A DNA stretch of 64,000 nucleotides from an uncultured Collinsella sp. (GTDB lineage Bacteria; Actinomycetota; Coriobacteriia; Coriobacteriales; Coriobacteriaceae), in NCBI GenBank assembly GCA_959027945.1, contig CAUFRO010000002.1, forward strand, positions 35,598 to 99,597, written 5' to 3'. Both the position numbers and the translations under genes were made by a program. How positions within the stretch are numbered: position 1 is the stretch's first letter; each line of letters starts with the position of its first letter. Of the stretch, positions 44,229 to 53,808 are shown one piece after another. The notes under the pieces are model-generated. The model was not told the origin of the DNA. It saw nothing but the letters and a program-made list of their open reading frames with translations, and made no database searches.

Positions 44229-45203
44229 CTATCGGACATTTCGGCATGCGATAAGAGCCATGACCTTCGCAGAATTACTTCCCCTACAAAACGCCTCCGG
44301 AATGCAGTCTTTGTCGTACCGGAAGACCGAATTCCCAGTTTTATCGCGTAAGTACTTATAGAAGAAGTCCTCCCAGCTTTTAAACTTCTCACTGTCCGCA
44401 AACGCTTCCGGGGCTTCCAGCACCGTCTTAGCATCAAGCCCAGAAATTACGCCGGAGCTCAGCAGAAGCCACTCGAATGACTCGGGAAGACAAACCGTAA
44501 CAGTATCGCGATGAATGTCTTGCAGCTTAAGGACGCGGTCCGCATAGCACCCAAATGCCGCTCCGTCCGCGACAACAAACACGCGATCGTCGAGATGCTG
44601 ATCCAACCAGCGCAAAATCGCGCTGTTCGTCATGGCCGAAGTACAGGTAAGCTCACTGTCAGCGAAATGCCGTTCAAAGAACTGGAAACCAGACTTACTG
44701 TCCTCGCATAGAAGGATAGAAAAGTCCTGTTTTGGCGCCGACCGGGAAATAGCATAACGATGATTCCCGCGATCTTGATAAACAGGGATGAAAGAATGGT
44801 ATTTTCCGCTCGTCTTAATCTTGTAAATCTCATCCACGCTATACGGAAGATTGGGGAAATCAGCCCTTGAGATCAGCACGAAATAATTCGAGGAATACAG
44901 CACATGATGGGCAAACTCATCAGAATGAATCTCTTTTAAGCCCTCATCGACAAATACAATCGAGTCATGAACGGACGAAAGCTGGTTTCGCCAATCATAA
45001 TCGGTCAGGGCAACACAGGGACAATCGCATTGCAAGGAAACGCCCGACTGCTCGCCCGTTCGCATGTAGTCTGCGACCATGTCAAACAGTGTCGTCTTAC
45101 CCGTGCCGCTATCGCCACGCACAATAGTGATGTTCCGCTTGATGGTAAATGTGTACTTGGTTCCCCTGCGGCGGGAAATCTTAACGAGATGCGAACCGTT
45201 CAT
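44229..45203 (-). CDS. P-loop ATPase with possible TOPRIM-like C-terminal domain
   Basis: This 324-residue protein has Walker A GDSGTGKTTL at residues 30-39 and Walker B SIVFVDE at 81-87. The ATPase part is compact (~160 residues) and lacks an ABC signature. In the second half, FSILLCEDSKSG (E167, D168) and VFVVADGAAFG (D213) are spaced like the acidic motifs of TOPRIM nucleases, but the match is by eye. I recall relatives misannotated as a translation initiation factor. It follows the DUF4869-like gene after nine bases. An ATPase-plus-nuclease sensor is one possibility; a non-catalytic C-terminus is another. Confidence 0.6.
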   Translation of the reverse strand: MNGSHLVKISRRRGTKYTFTIKRNITIVRGDSGTGKTTLFDMVADYMRTGEQSGVSLQCDCPCVALTDYDWRNQLSSVHDSIVFVDEGLKEIHSDEFAHHVLYSSNYFVLISRADFPNLPYSVDEIYKIKTSGKYHSFIPVYQDRGNHRYAISRSAPKQDFSILLCEDSKSGFQFFERHFADSELTCTSAMTNSAILRWLDQHLDDRVFVVADGAAFGCYADRVLKLQDIHRDTVTVCLPESFEWLLLSSGVISGLDAKTVLEAPEAFADSEKFKSWEDFFYKYLRDKTGNSVFRYDKDCIPEAFCRGSNSAKVMALIACRNVR

Positions 45204-45212
45204 AAGCAGTAC

Positions 45213-45650
45213 CTACAGATACGGAATCGACTCGTGAATCAATTCGGCCATGTTGTGAACGATTCGGCCGCTATTCACGACTTTAATTTTAAAATCCTCG
45301 CGACCAAAGTCCATCACATGATAGAGATTCACAACGAGCTTGCGGTCTTTTGCCATGTCGAGAATCCACTTGGCACAGTTGTCACCACAGGTAGAGGCGT
45401 TAAAAATATGCTTACGATCAAATCTCATAAGCAGCAGCGTTTTCACGCCACCAGAAAGCTGGAGTGGGGAGATGGATCCAAGCACAGGGCTTTCGATGAC
45501 GTTTTCGGAGACAACATCCGATCGATCGACATCTTTAATTATCGAGACTGCATAGGGATCCGTAATCCAAGAAGACCGGTAAGAGTTTTTGAAATATGTC
45601 GCTGTGTTGTAAATCGCTTCTGGCATATCGCCAAAGTAGACGCTTAACAC
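45213..45650 (-). CDS. DUF4869-like protein
   Basis: This protein of about 145 residues begins VLSVYFGDMPEAIYNTATYF and has GGVKTLLLMRF, FNASTCGDNCAKW and HVMDFGREDFKIKVVNSGR. I recognise the pattern as DUF4869, of unknown function, often seen next to an ATPase like the one here. GTG 45650 has GGGAG five bases upstream; a TTG at 45662 would add four residues. It is the first gene of the island, after a terminator that closes rfbA, so the island should have its own promoter. Confidence 0.7.
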   Translation of the reverse strand: MLSVYFGDMPEAIYNTATYFKNSYRSSWITDPYAVSIIKDVDRSDVVSENVIESPVLGSISPLQLSGGVKTLLLMRFDRKHIFNASTCGDNCAKWILDMAKDRKLVVNLYHVMDFGREDFKIKVVNSGRIVHNMAELIHESIPYL

Positions 45651-45698
45651 ATCCACTCCCAATCATATTGTCTTTATGGTCAACGTAATCATAACGAA

Positions 45699-45726
45699 AG
45701 GGGCCACCAGATAAACGGTGGCCCCT
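45699..45726 (-). terminator. Terminator after rfbA
   Basis: AGGGGCCACC (45699-45708) pairs perfectly with GGTGGCCCCT (45717-45726), and TTTCGTT follows on the minus strand. It separates rfbA from the island downstream. Confidence 0.8.
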
Positions 45727-45745
45727 AAAAGAAAACAAGCTGGCG

Positions 45746-46645
45746 CTAGTACTCGCGCGGGCTGTTGACGATCTCGCCGGCGGCGACCTTCTTCAGGTGC
45801 TGCCCGTAGACCGACTTGCCGTAGGCCTTCGCGGCCTCCTCCAGCTCGGCGGTGGTGATCCAGCCGTTCTCCCAGGCGATCTCCTCGGGGACCGAGACCG
45901 GCAGGTCCTGGGAGTGTTCCACGGCGCGGACGAACTCCGCGGCCTCGTGCAGGCTCTCCATGGTGCCGGTGTCCAGCCACGCGTACCCGCGGCCCAGCGT
46001 CACGACGGACAGCGTCCCCTCCTCCAGGTACATCTGGTTGAGCGTGGTGATCTCCAGCTCGCCGCGCGCGGAGGGCTGCACCTCATGCGCCTTGGCGGCC
46101 ACGTCGCCCGGGTAGAAGTACAGGCCGGTGACGGCGTAGGAGCTCTTGGGCTCGGCTGGCTTCTCCTCGATGGAGACGGCGCGGCCCTGCCCGTCGAACT
46201 CCACGACGCCGAAGCGCTCGGGGTCGTCCACGTGGTAGCCGAAGACCGTGGCGCGGCCCGACTCTGCGTTCTGGACGGCGCGCGTCAGGTGGCGCGACAG
46301 GCCGTTGCCGTAGAAGATGTTGTCGCCGAGCACCAGGGCACACGGCTCGCCGGCGATGAACTCCTCGCCGATGGTGAAGGCCTGGGCCAGGCCGTCCGGC
46401 GAGGGCTGCTCGGCGTAGGAGAGGTTCACGCCGTAGCGCGAGCCGTCGCCGAGCAGGCGCTCGAAGTTGGGGAGGTCGGTCGGCGTGGAGATGACCAGGA
46501 TGTCCCGGATGCCCGCCAGCATGAGGGTGGACAGCGGGTAGTAGATCATGGGCTTGTCGTAGACCGGCAGCAGCTGCTTGGAGGTCACGAGCGTGAGCGG
46601 GTACAGGCGGGTGCCGGACCCGCCGGCGAGGATGATGCCTTTCAT
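45746..46645 (-). CDS. rfbA: Glucose-1-phosphate thymidylyltransferase
   Basis: This 299-residue enzyme makes dTDP-glucose. [16 protein letters not shown] at the N-terminus and [22 protein letters not shown] are diagnostic; [19 protein letters not shown] follows. ATG 46645 has AAGGAG seven bases upstream; an earlier ATG at 46684 gives 13 unrelated residues. The gene is GC-rich while its right-hand neighbour is AT-rich. Confidence 0.97.
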   Translation of the reverse strand: MKGIILAGGSGTRLYPLTLVTSKQLLPVYDKPMIYYPLSTLMLAGIRDILVISTPTDLPNFERLLGDGSRYGVNLSYAEQPSPDGLAQAFTIGEEFIAGEPCALVLGDNIFYGNGLSRHLTRAVQNAESGRATVFGYHVDDPERFGVVEFDGQGRAVSIEEKPAEPKSSYAVTGLYFYPGDVAAKAHEVQPSARGELEITTLNQMYLEEGTLSVVTLGRGYAWLDTGTMESLHEAAEFVRAVEHSQDLPVSVPEEIAWENGWITTAELEEAAKAYGKSVYGQHLKKVAAGEIVNSPREY

Positions 46646-46680
46646 AACATAACTCCTTAATAATAAAGCAGCCAAACATT

Positions 46681-46730
46681 GCATACTTGCGGCAACGTTA
46701 ACTTAAAGGTCTACGTTGCCGCAAGCATGC
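46681..46730. repeat. Inverted repeat between rfbA and the glycosyltransferase
   Basis: GCATACTTGCGGCAACGT (46681-46698) pairs with ACGTTGCCGCAAGCATGC (46713-46730), 17 of 18 positions, with a 14-base loop. No clear T-run follows. It probably closes the glycosyltransferase transcript. Confidence 0.6.
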
Positions 46731-46754
46731 ATCCATCAAATTAAAACTATAGTA

Positions 46755-49031
46755 TCAGTCATATAGGTGAACGACTTTATCCGTCAGTTTTGACCAGTCC
46801 CTCTCCTCCGCAGTCTTCAAACCCCCGCCATACAGCGTCTCACGAAGACCGCGATCATTAACGATGCGATTAATGCAGCTCACCGCAGCATCAATATCTC
46901 CACGGCCGTAAAGCAAGCAATTCGATCCATCGCGAAGGAACTCTGCGTTACCTCCATTGGGAACAGCAACAACAAAGCCGCCGGTCGCCATCATCTCCAA
47001 CGGGGGATATGAAAAACTTTCGAGAATGCTTGTCTTCAATAAAATATGACACTGGTTATAGATGTCTGATATTTGATCATACGGCACTCTACCGAGGAAA
47101 TTATCGATACGGTACCAAGGCTTCTTTTTACCAGTGTAGTTCATATACCAAATCTCATATCTTTCAGAGTCAAGCCTTTCCACTACCCTGAAAGCTTCAT
47201 CAACATTTTTATAATCCGAACCGCAATCCCCCTCAATAAGTATCCGAATTTTAGGCATAGAGAAATCACGCTCAGAATGAGGGAACGAGGCAAGGTCGAG
47301 TCCATTCGGAACCGACTTACAATTCTGACCAAACCTATCATGAAGCCATTCCTCGCACCAAGGCGAGATCGTCAGGTAGTCAATATCGTTATTTAAATAA
47401 GTAGAATTCGCCTGAAGACGCAGCCTATCTCCTGGAAGATAAAAATCAGTCTCCAGGTTCTGAACCAAGTACTTTTTCTTACCAATACGTGGATAGCGTT
47501 TAACAAAATCAAGAGTATCCCAAAGGGTTGCAACCGCAGTATCAATTGCACCCGACAAAGGGCATTTATCGAGTTTGCCACTTGGAACGACACGATTAAG
47601 AACAGGAATACGATGTCCGAAAACTTCAAGCCACTTTGTTGAATCGTCGGTATTAAGTATTAATACATCAACACCAGCGTCCTGAAGAATGCACAGGTGC
47701 CTAAGGGCGACTAAGACACCACCGCTAGTATTCACGCTCGGCATGACCATTCCGAGATTGGGAGATTGTTCTTTTACAATAATATCTCGGATTGCTTTAG
47801 CAGCCGAAACAGTAGTGCAGTGCTCATGGCAGTATAAATATGCAGATTCGCCGACACTCTTCCTAAGATCAGAATCTAATATCAGACGATTGAGGACAGC
47901 ACACCAGTCCTCAACACCATCGCAGAGAAATCCAGTAACGCCATCCTGAATCATCTTCTTAAAGGCGCCAACATTGCTAGCAACCGTAGGAACCTTAACA
48001 AGCGATGATTCAATCCATTTATTCTCGGATTTAGCTCGATTGAATAGAGTGTTCTCCAAAGGAGCGATATTGATATCACAGGAAGCAATATAATTTGGAA
48101 GCCGACGCCAATCGCAAAATGGGAACGTGACAATACGTTCGGAAAATGGCATCAAGTCATCAGGAACATCGAGTTCCCCGCCCACCATCAAGGTGACGTT
48201 GTGATGAGTCTCCATTACCTTAGATAATGCTGGGAGCACTAAATTGAAATCTGCATTATGGGTAATGCTTCCGCTAAAATAGCCGATTCTGATTTCCTGA
48301 GTTTTCTGTTTTTCATCCCTACGCTCAACCGCTCGCTTGTAGGGAACCCTATCCTCAGGCAAGACGCTTGAGCTTTGCAAGCTGGGGAGTACATCTCGAC
48401 GATAGATAGCAATATTCGAATAATCAATCATCGATTCAGATGCTACATTTCTATTTATATAAACCCTGGAAACATATTTTTTTAGTTCTTCCGCCATCTC
48501 CTCAGTAGTAGTGATAGCGCAATCGCAAAGCTTCAGTGTTTCACCCATTCGCTTGACGCCATCGTCATAGCAAGACTTATCATGAGCAGTCATTGCATTA
48601 ACGAACGGAATAGAATCGGTATAAGCAGTGTCGATAACCAAATCGTCAATGTCATAAATAACGCGCTTATTGAGTTTTTTTGCCTGCCTAATTAAAGATT
48701 CAACTTCATCACTTAGGGGACAACGGAAAATAATAAAAGTACGCGCATGCCTAAGAATATCCTTTTCCATCTCCCAGGCATTAACCTTTTGGACCGTTAA
48801 GCCGGCAGCCTCAAGTTCCTCAATCTGATGATCGACACGGTACCTAATAGGATGCGGAACGGAATAATCACATCCATTAATAAAAATAACATCAAAAAAA
48901 GAATTGTCTTGGCGAGAGCTGAAATCAAATCGAGGCCTATGCATTGAGAGTACATGGGAGACCTTCTTGGGGACGTTATAAAATCCCTCTTCTTTAACGG
49001 TGTAACCAATGCCCTCAAGAAGGTTCAACAT
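46755..49031 (-). CDS. Large protein with two tandem glycosyltransferase (GT4-like) domains
   Basis: This 758-residue protein has two Rossmann-type GT-B units. The first (residues ~1-400) has KRVIYDIDDLVIDT, RIGYFSGSITHNADF and APLENTLFNRAKSENKWIE. The second (~405-758) begins GMVMPSVNTSGGVLVALRHL and has TSILESFSYPPLEMMATGG and VPNGGNAEFLRDG, the E-x7-E-type end of GT4. They could act on successive linkages. Substrates are unknown. No signal peptide, so it is cytoplasmic. AT-rich codon use sets it apart from rfbA. Confidence 0.85.
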   Translation of the reverse strand: MLNLLEGIGYTVKEEGFYNVPKKVSHVLSMHRPRFDFSSRQDNSFFDVIFINGCDYSVPHPIRYRVDHQIEELEAAGLTVQKVNAWEMEKDILRHARTFIIFRCPLSDEVESLIRQAKKLNKRVIYDIDDLVIDTAYTDSIPFVNAMTAHDKSCYDDGVKRMGETLKLCDCAITTTEEMAEELKKYVSRVYINRNVASESMIDYSNIAIYRRDVLPSLQSSSVLPEDRVPYKRAVERRDEKQKTQEIRIGYFSGSITHNADFNLVLPALSKVMETHHNVTLMVGGELDVPDDLMPFSERIVTFPFCDWRRLPNYIASCDINIAPLENTLFNRAKSENKWIESSLVKVPTVASNVGAFKKMIQDGVTGFLCDGVEDWCAVLNRLILDSDLRKSVGESAYLYCHEHCTTVSAAKAIRDIIVKEQSPNLGMVMPSVNTSGGVLVALRHLCILQDAGVDVLILNTDDSTKWLEVFGHRIPVLNRVVPSGKLDKCPLSGAIDTAVATLWDTLDFVKRYPRIGKKKYLVQNLETDFYLPGDRLRLQANSTYLNNDIDYLTISPWCEEWLHDRFGQNCKSVPNGLDLASFPHSERDFSMPKIRILIEGDCGSDYKNVDEAFRVVERLDSERYEIWYMNYTGKKKPWYRIDNFLGRVPYDQISDIYNQCHILLKTSILESFSYPPLEMMATGGFVVAVPNGGNAEFLRDGSNCLLYGRGDIDAAVSCINRIVNDRGLRETLYGGGLKTAEERDWSKLTDKVVHLYD

Positions 49032-49044
49032 GAAACACTAACTC

Positions 49045-50523
49045 CTAAAACGCAGAAAGAATTGAAATAAAGTCCACTAATAGAATAGTACTCATTATTA
49101 ATGAAGAACCAAGCAAGACATGTCCTTCAGAACTTGATTTTATCGGTCGCAAGATATTCAACAGAACCGGAAGGACCAGTGGGAATAAATATCGTCCTTG
49201 GACCCCCATGATAATATCTTCACGCTTATCAACAGTAAGAGTCCAGTTCCTCATCGTCATAACAATCAGGAAGAAATTGACGAATACAACAGCAATCATT
49301 ACAAAGCAATCCGTACTGCAGAATATTTTTTTATTATTCTCATCGTTATAAAACAGAACAACAGACTGGAGAATGATGTAAAGCCAAAAACAAAAAGGCC
49401 AAACATTAATCGAAAGAGCGCCAAGATTGTAACCTGCATAGGATTGAAACCAGAATGGCCCCATCTCCCAAATAGACTTAATAAAAACCTTTGCGCAATG
49501 CAGCGGCGCTCGCATCAAATCAAATGAATCTGGCATGAAACTTCCATGATAAAGAAAAACGAACGCGCAGCTCGCAACAAAAGCTATCGCAAAGAAGGAA
49601 GAGATGAACTTTTTATAGCTGTCTGTTCCTTTAAGTTTTTTCCAGTGAATAAGGTTCAAGAGTACCAACGGGAAAAACATTATCTTTGAAAGAAGCAGTA
49701 AAACGGATAGCAGTATTAACGCCAGCAGCGATCGATATGAATACAAGGAGTCCGCATAAATCTTAACGACTACAGCAACGTACAAAATGGCAACAATGTT
49801 TGCGACAGAATCAGCCGAAACAGACGCTTCCTGCTGCAATAAAATGGGATTTAGTAAAAAAATCAAAACAGCATTTTTACCAACTGGCATCAGCTTAATT
49901 ACCCAATAAGCCGCGAAACAATATGCTAATCCGGCGCACACGCGCGAAACTGAAAGGGCCACAAAGGCATTAAAACCCGATTTCTGCGCAAATCCTAGAA
50001 TTACTCCTGGAATTAAATAAAGATGAGGGTAATAGCTCCCCAAATACGTATGGCACACAAAAACGCTAGAACAATCGGTAGGCTGAGTCATTGCATTAAA
50101 ATAATCTGCGTACGATGAAGGAAACTGACCCAATTGGAAGCAAGAGACAACATCAAAGCCATTGCCGTTACGAGACAATAAAGCGGCCGCCTGCCAAATA
50201 TGAGAAGCCTCGTCTGGAACATTAGCGGGCAGCATGAAAAGGCCAAAAGCAGTTACAGCGGGCACACCAATCACTACAAAGCAAATTGCGGGATTGTGCT
50301 GCTCTTTAATTAATAATAGGACACCAACGAACAAGCAGGCGATTAAGGGCAGAGCCGAGAGCCATAGCCCAGGCAATCCGATAGCGCTGGCTTTAAAGGC
50401 GCAATAGTAGAAAAATCCCAAGCAAAGAGAAAATACAGCTATAAACGGGTAAACGAAAAACGTCAGAGCTTTTCGATAACTATCAGATAGTTTCAGATGA
50501 CCAGTAAAGGTATCTAGATTCAT
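49045..50523 (-). CDS. DUF2142 family membrane protein
   Basis: This 492-residue polytopic protein has around twelve membrane helices. The loop after the third has PDEASHIWQAAALLSRNG, the PDE-containing motif of DUF2142. The family occurs in polysaccharide loci and is thought to relate to GT-C glycosyltransferases, so it may be the lipid-linked-sugar transferase or polymerase of this locus. That role is inference. It follows the start of the double GT gene after 13 bases, all on the same strand. Confidence 0.8.
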   Translation of the reverse strand: MNLDTFTGHLKLSDSYRKALTFFVYPFIAVFSLCLGFFYYCAFKASAIGLPGLWLSALPLIACLFVGVLLLIKEQHNPAICFVVIGVPAVTAFGLFMLPANVPDEASHIWQAAALLSRNGNGFDVVSCFQLGQFPSSYADYFNAMTQPTDCSSVFVCHTYLGSYYPHLYLIPGVILGFAQKSGFNAFVALSVSRVCAGLAYCFAAYWVIKLMPVGKNAVLIFLLNPILLQQEASVSADSVANIVAILYVAVVVKIYADSLYSYRSLLALILLSVLLLLSKIMFFPLVLLNLIHWKKLKGTDSYKKFISSFFAIAFVASCAFVFLYHGSFMPDSFDLMRAPLHCAKVFIKSIWEMGPFWFQSYAGYNLGALSINVWPFCFWLYIILQSVVLFYNDENNKKIFCSTDCFVMIAVVFVNFFLIVMTMRNWTLTVDKREDIIMGVQGRYLFPLVLPVLLNILRPIKSSSEGHVLLGSSLIMSTILLVDFISILSAF

Positions 50524-50578
50524 AACACTACAACTCCGTCTCGATAAATGTTCAACTTACGCCGGCATTGTTGCAGCG

Positions 50579-51373
50579 TCATAAAGAATTGCTTCTCATG
50601 CTAAGCGAATACAGGCTACAGACTATTGGAGCAAACCACTTGGGCCAGAATTTTTGAAGCATCGTTTCATCCTCCGACCTCCTTGTATCATCTTTAATCA
50701 ACGCCGTGGTCTCAGAGCCTTCATGAATTCGATGAAACATTAAAACCTCGGGAGAATAAACGAAAGATCCGTCGATTTTCGAGAATCTTTCCCATGCCTC
50801 CCAGTCCAAGTCACATTTCATGTCTGTCATAAATAACGGTGTCTGTAAGATGCTTAGATTAAATGTCACAGAAGGACAGCAGATGGCGGAACCGAACCTT
50901 AGGATATCCCTTTTATCCTTAACCGATGAAAGAGCGCCGTGGCGAGCAAACTTACGAAGTAAAAATCTTTTTATTTTCAGAATAAGGAGGTTTTCTTCAT
51001 ATATGCCATTTCTTATCTCACCATAATTAGAAAAGAAGATTAAAGGTTGATCCGCTTCTTTCATAGCCCGCAGCATAGTTTCCGTATAACTAGAGCTATA
51101 GATATCATCCTGATGTGCTATAGTCACAAGCCTTGTATTTGAATTCGCAATAGCACAATTCCAGTCATGAGATATGCTAGGCGACCCCTCGTTAACAATT
51201 ACCGGAATCGAATAATTAGACGCTATACGATCAATATAGGAATTAGGAGTTGACGTCGATATAAGGATATTACTACGGGTGCTTTGGTTCACTAAAGAAT
51301 CTAAACAGTCAGACAAGTACGGAGACTCGCCGTATGCGCACAATACAAATGTATGATCTTTTGCCAAGCACAT
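50579..51373 (-). CDS. Family 2 glycosyltransferase
   Basis: This protein of about 264 residues begins TFVLCAYGESPYLSDCLDSL, the GT2 nucleotide-binding start, with TIAHQDDIYSSSYTETML as the DxD-like region. ATG 51373 has GGGAG seven bases upstream and begins four bases before the end of the DUF2304 gene, so an upstream ATG at 51421 is not needed. Substrate unknown. Confidence 0.85.
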   Translation of the reverse strand: MCLAKDHTFVLCAYGESPYLSDCLDSLVNQSTRSNILISTSTPNSYIDRIASNYSIPVIVNEGSPSISHDWNCAIANSNTRLVTIAHQDDIYSSSYTETMLRAMKEADQPLIFFSNYGEIRNGIYEENLLILKIKRFLLRKFARHGALSSVKDKRDILRFGSAICCPSVTFNLSILQTPLFMTDMKCDLDWEAWERFSKIDGSFVYSPEVLMFHRIHEGSETTALIKDDTRRSEDETMLQKFWPKWFAPIVCSLYSLSMRSNSL

Positions 51374-51377
51374 GGCA

Positions 51378-51728
51378 TTACTCCCTATTTTTTGATTCAA
51401 GCTCTTTTTCAAGCAATGCAATTCGTTGAGTTAAGTTAGCAATTGCAGAAGATTGTTTACTTGACAGACATGCCATAGAAAGAACAATGCATATCAAAAA
51501 TAAAAACCCTAAGACAAAAACAAAATTGGCTGGAGTCTGAAAACCAAATAAACTTGAAATGAAGTAAAGAGGTTGCGGAAAGAGGCCGCATACCAACAAA
51601 ACCAATGCAAGAACAATCCAAAGAAGTGAATACTTGAGCTGAAGGCTATCCTTCAATACAAGACGCAGCACAAAACAAAGCAAAACTAAACAAGCAGTAA
51701 TGACACCAAACTGTAAGGAAATATGCAT
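51378..51728 (-). CDS. DUF2304 family small membrane protein
   Basis: This 116-residue protein has three membrane helices and a C-terminal coiled coil (ANLTQRIALLEKELESKNRE). It matches DUF2304, almost always beside a GT2 enzyme of the dolichyl-phosphate type, as here with the next gene upstream. It may help that enzyme's membrane placement. LKYSLLWIVLALVLLVCGLF is the typical central helix. Confidence 0.85.
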   Translation of the reverse strand: MHISLQFGVITACLVLLCFVLRLVLKDSLQLKYSLLWIVLALVLLVCGLFPQPLYFISSLFGFQTPANFVFVLGFLFLICIVLSMACLSSKQSSAIANLTQRIALLEKELESKNRE

Positions 51729-51739
51729 AACAACCCATC

Positions 51740-52432
51740 CTAATTCGAGAATGAAGAGATGATAATCGCCAAAGTAACCTTTATCATGTAATAAATGCTA
51801 CTAAAACCAGAAATTGACGACTTTCCCCCCTGTCGTTCTTTCATTACGACAGGCACTTCTGTAACGCGAAGGCCCTTAACCATAGCCGCAACAGCGGAAT
51901 CCGGCTCTGGATAGTCTACGGGATATTTTTTACAGAATAGATCTATGGCCTTAGATCCACATGCGCGAAAACCAGAAGTGGGGTCGCTAACACGAACGTG
52001 AGTTGTAAGATGAATTACCGCAGAGAGCCATCTAATTCCAAGACGCCTCAAGAAGGTTGACTTGAAGCCTTCAGATTCCTCAAGAAATCGCGATCCGATA
52101 ACTAAATCAGACCCATTATTTATTTCATCAAGCAAGCATGATATGTAATGGGCGTCATGCTGCCCATCACCATCAACTTGAATGTCTACATCATAGCCAA
52201 AGCGCTTGGCGTATTTGTGTCCGGCTTGAACCGCACCTCCAATGCCAAGATTCTGCGGTAAATCCAGGACATTAACCCCCGCATCGCGACAAACACGCAA
52301 AGTGTCATCAGTGGAGCCGTCGTTAATAACTACATAATCGTATCCAGCTTCCTCCACAGAAGAAACCGTATCCAAAATGTTAGCCTCTTCATTAAAAGCT
52401 GGGATGATAACCAGCGCTCTTAATTCATGCAT
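51740..52432 (-). CDS. Family 2 glycosyltransferase (polyprenyl-phosphate type)
   Basis: This 230-residue GT2 begins ALVIIPAFNEEANILDTV and has VDIQVDGDGQHDAHYIS with the DxD motif near residue 85 and FRACGSKAIDLFCKKYP. One hydrophobic stretch lies at the C-terminus (IYYMIKVTLAIIISSF). It probably makes polyprenyl-phosphate sugar together with the DUF2304 protein. GAGGATTC precedes the ATG. Confidence 0.88.
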   Translation of the reverse strand: MHELRALVIIPAFNEEANILDTVSSVEEAGYDYVVINDGSTDDTLRVCRDAGVNVLDLPQNLGIGGAVQAGHKYAKRFGYDVDIQVDGDGQHDAHYISCLLDEINNGSDLVIGSRFLEESEGFKSTFLRRLGIRWLSAVIHLTTHVRVSDPTSGFRACGSKAIDLFCKKYPVDYPEPDSAVAAMVKGLRVTEVPVVMKERQGGKSSISGFSSIYYMIKVTLAIIISSFSN

Positions 52433-52512
52433 CGTTTGAATCCTCAGTACAAAATATCACTCAAACAGCCCAAGTCGAACTGAAAAACCCTATCAAAACA
52501 AGGAGAACGAAT

Positions 52513-53787
52513 TTACAGTTCGGATGTGACAGATTGCTTCGCCTTCCGATTTAATAGGTTAATTATACAAAGGAAAGAAAATAATAATCCAAAACCGTAT
52601 GCCACCAAGATAATGATATTGATGATATTTGCATCAGAAGCAAATACCGGATTCACAAAACAATAACGAGAAAGAAACACGGCCAACGCTAACGAAGCGG
52701 CACCAGAAATCGTGCCAACAATCGGTTTCCCAAATGCAATAAAGACATCAATAGTGAAAAAGTTCAAACCAGTGAATGCGGTAGCAACGAGTGCCAGCGG
52801 AAGATAATCTGAGTGAAGACCAACTTCTTTGCCATAAATAGCAGTAAGCACAGGTTCGCCTATAAAAGCACTAGCAATGGCACACATCGCCGTCAAAACG
52901 AATACGGAAGCGAGCATCTTAATAAATACTAAGCGTAATCGGTGAGTTTCGTTATCTCGCCACATTGCCGAAATAGGTCCAAGCAGGGGGGCATATAGAT
53001 AAGATACGAGAGCCTGAATTACGGCAGTCGGAGTGGCAACGGCGGCATAAAAACCCAACGCCTCATTTCCATAGGAAAGGCCATAGAACTGTCTTGTTAC
53101 GCTAACAACAGCCGTGCACGCAAGAGATGCAACAAAACCGGGAAAACAGATACGGGACAATTTGATAAGGGGAGTAAAATCAAAATCAGGCATAACGGCA
53201 CAAAACCGTTTTGTCATTCTAAAATCATATATAAGCACAACAGCTATGGTAACAATAGCCATTGAAGCAACGGCTATTACCAAGTTATCAAATAGCAACA
53301 AGCACAACGAAAAAGAGACTAGAACTCCTACGCCACGAATTATTTGAGAAATAGCCGCAATGTCCAATCTGTTGTTTACCTGATCCACACCGTGAAGAAC
53401 ATCGACAAATGAATCGCCAGCTTTAAATAGGCAATAAACAGCAACAACTGCCCAATCGCTGAATGCAACAGAGACTAAACAATAGAAGAAGCAAATCACA
53501 CAGGCAAATATTGTTGCAACGATTCTATGAGCGATAAAATTCCCAGTCGTAAAATCAGAATAACTCTCAGAAACCTGAACGGGGCGCGCTCGAAGCAAAA
53601 CAATAGTCGCAAAAATATTACCAACAGACATAGCCACAGCAAGGCTACCAGACATGCTAATGTCGGAACCAAGTGTCACCACAAGAACAGTAATCAGCCA
53701 GTTGCAAATCAAATACACCATCGAGCCGACGCTGTTCCAAACAAGGCTCTGCTCAACAGAGAGTTCTTTCGTTTTTCTATTAGACAC
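52513..53787 (-). CDS. Wzx-like polysaccharide flippase
   Basis: This protein of about 424 residues has around twelve membrane helices and the overall pattern of the MATE/PST-type flippases in polysaccharide loci (N-terminal SLVWNSVGSMVYLICNWLI). It would move undecaprenyl-linked repeat units across the membrane. GTG 53787 has GGAG five bases before it and is preferred to GTG 53793. Its presence with a Wzm/Wzt exporter means two export routes in one locus. Confidence 0.85.
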   Translation of the reverse strand: MSNRKTKELSVEQSLVWNSVGSMVYLICNWLITVLVVTLGSDISMSGSLAVAMSVGNIFATIVLLRARPVQVSESYSDFTTGNFIAHRIVATIFACVICFFYCLVSVAFSDWAVVAVYCLFKAGDSFVDVLHGVDQVNNRLDIAAISQIIRGVGVLVSFSLCLLLFDNLVIAVASMAIVTIAVVLIYDFRMTKRFCAVMPDFDFTPLIKLSRICFPGFVASLACTAVVSVTRQFYGLSYGNEALGFYAAVATPTAVIQALVSYLYAPLLGPISAMWRDNETHRLRLVFIKMLASVFVLTAMCAIASAFIGEPVLTAIYGKEVGLHSDYLPLALVATAFTGLNFFTIDVFIAFGKPIVGTISGAASLALAVFLSRYCFVNPVFASDANIINIIILVAYGFGLLFSFLCIINLLNRKAKQSVTSEL

Positions 53788-53808
53788 AATCACTCCAGCA
53801 GTGGATCA

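Noticed and set aside
44216..44437. 73-codon minus frame inside the island
   Set aside because: It overlaps the ATPase gene in another frame and has no ribosome site.
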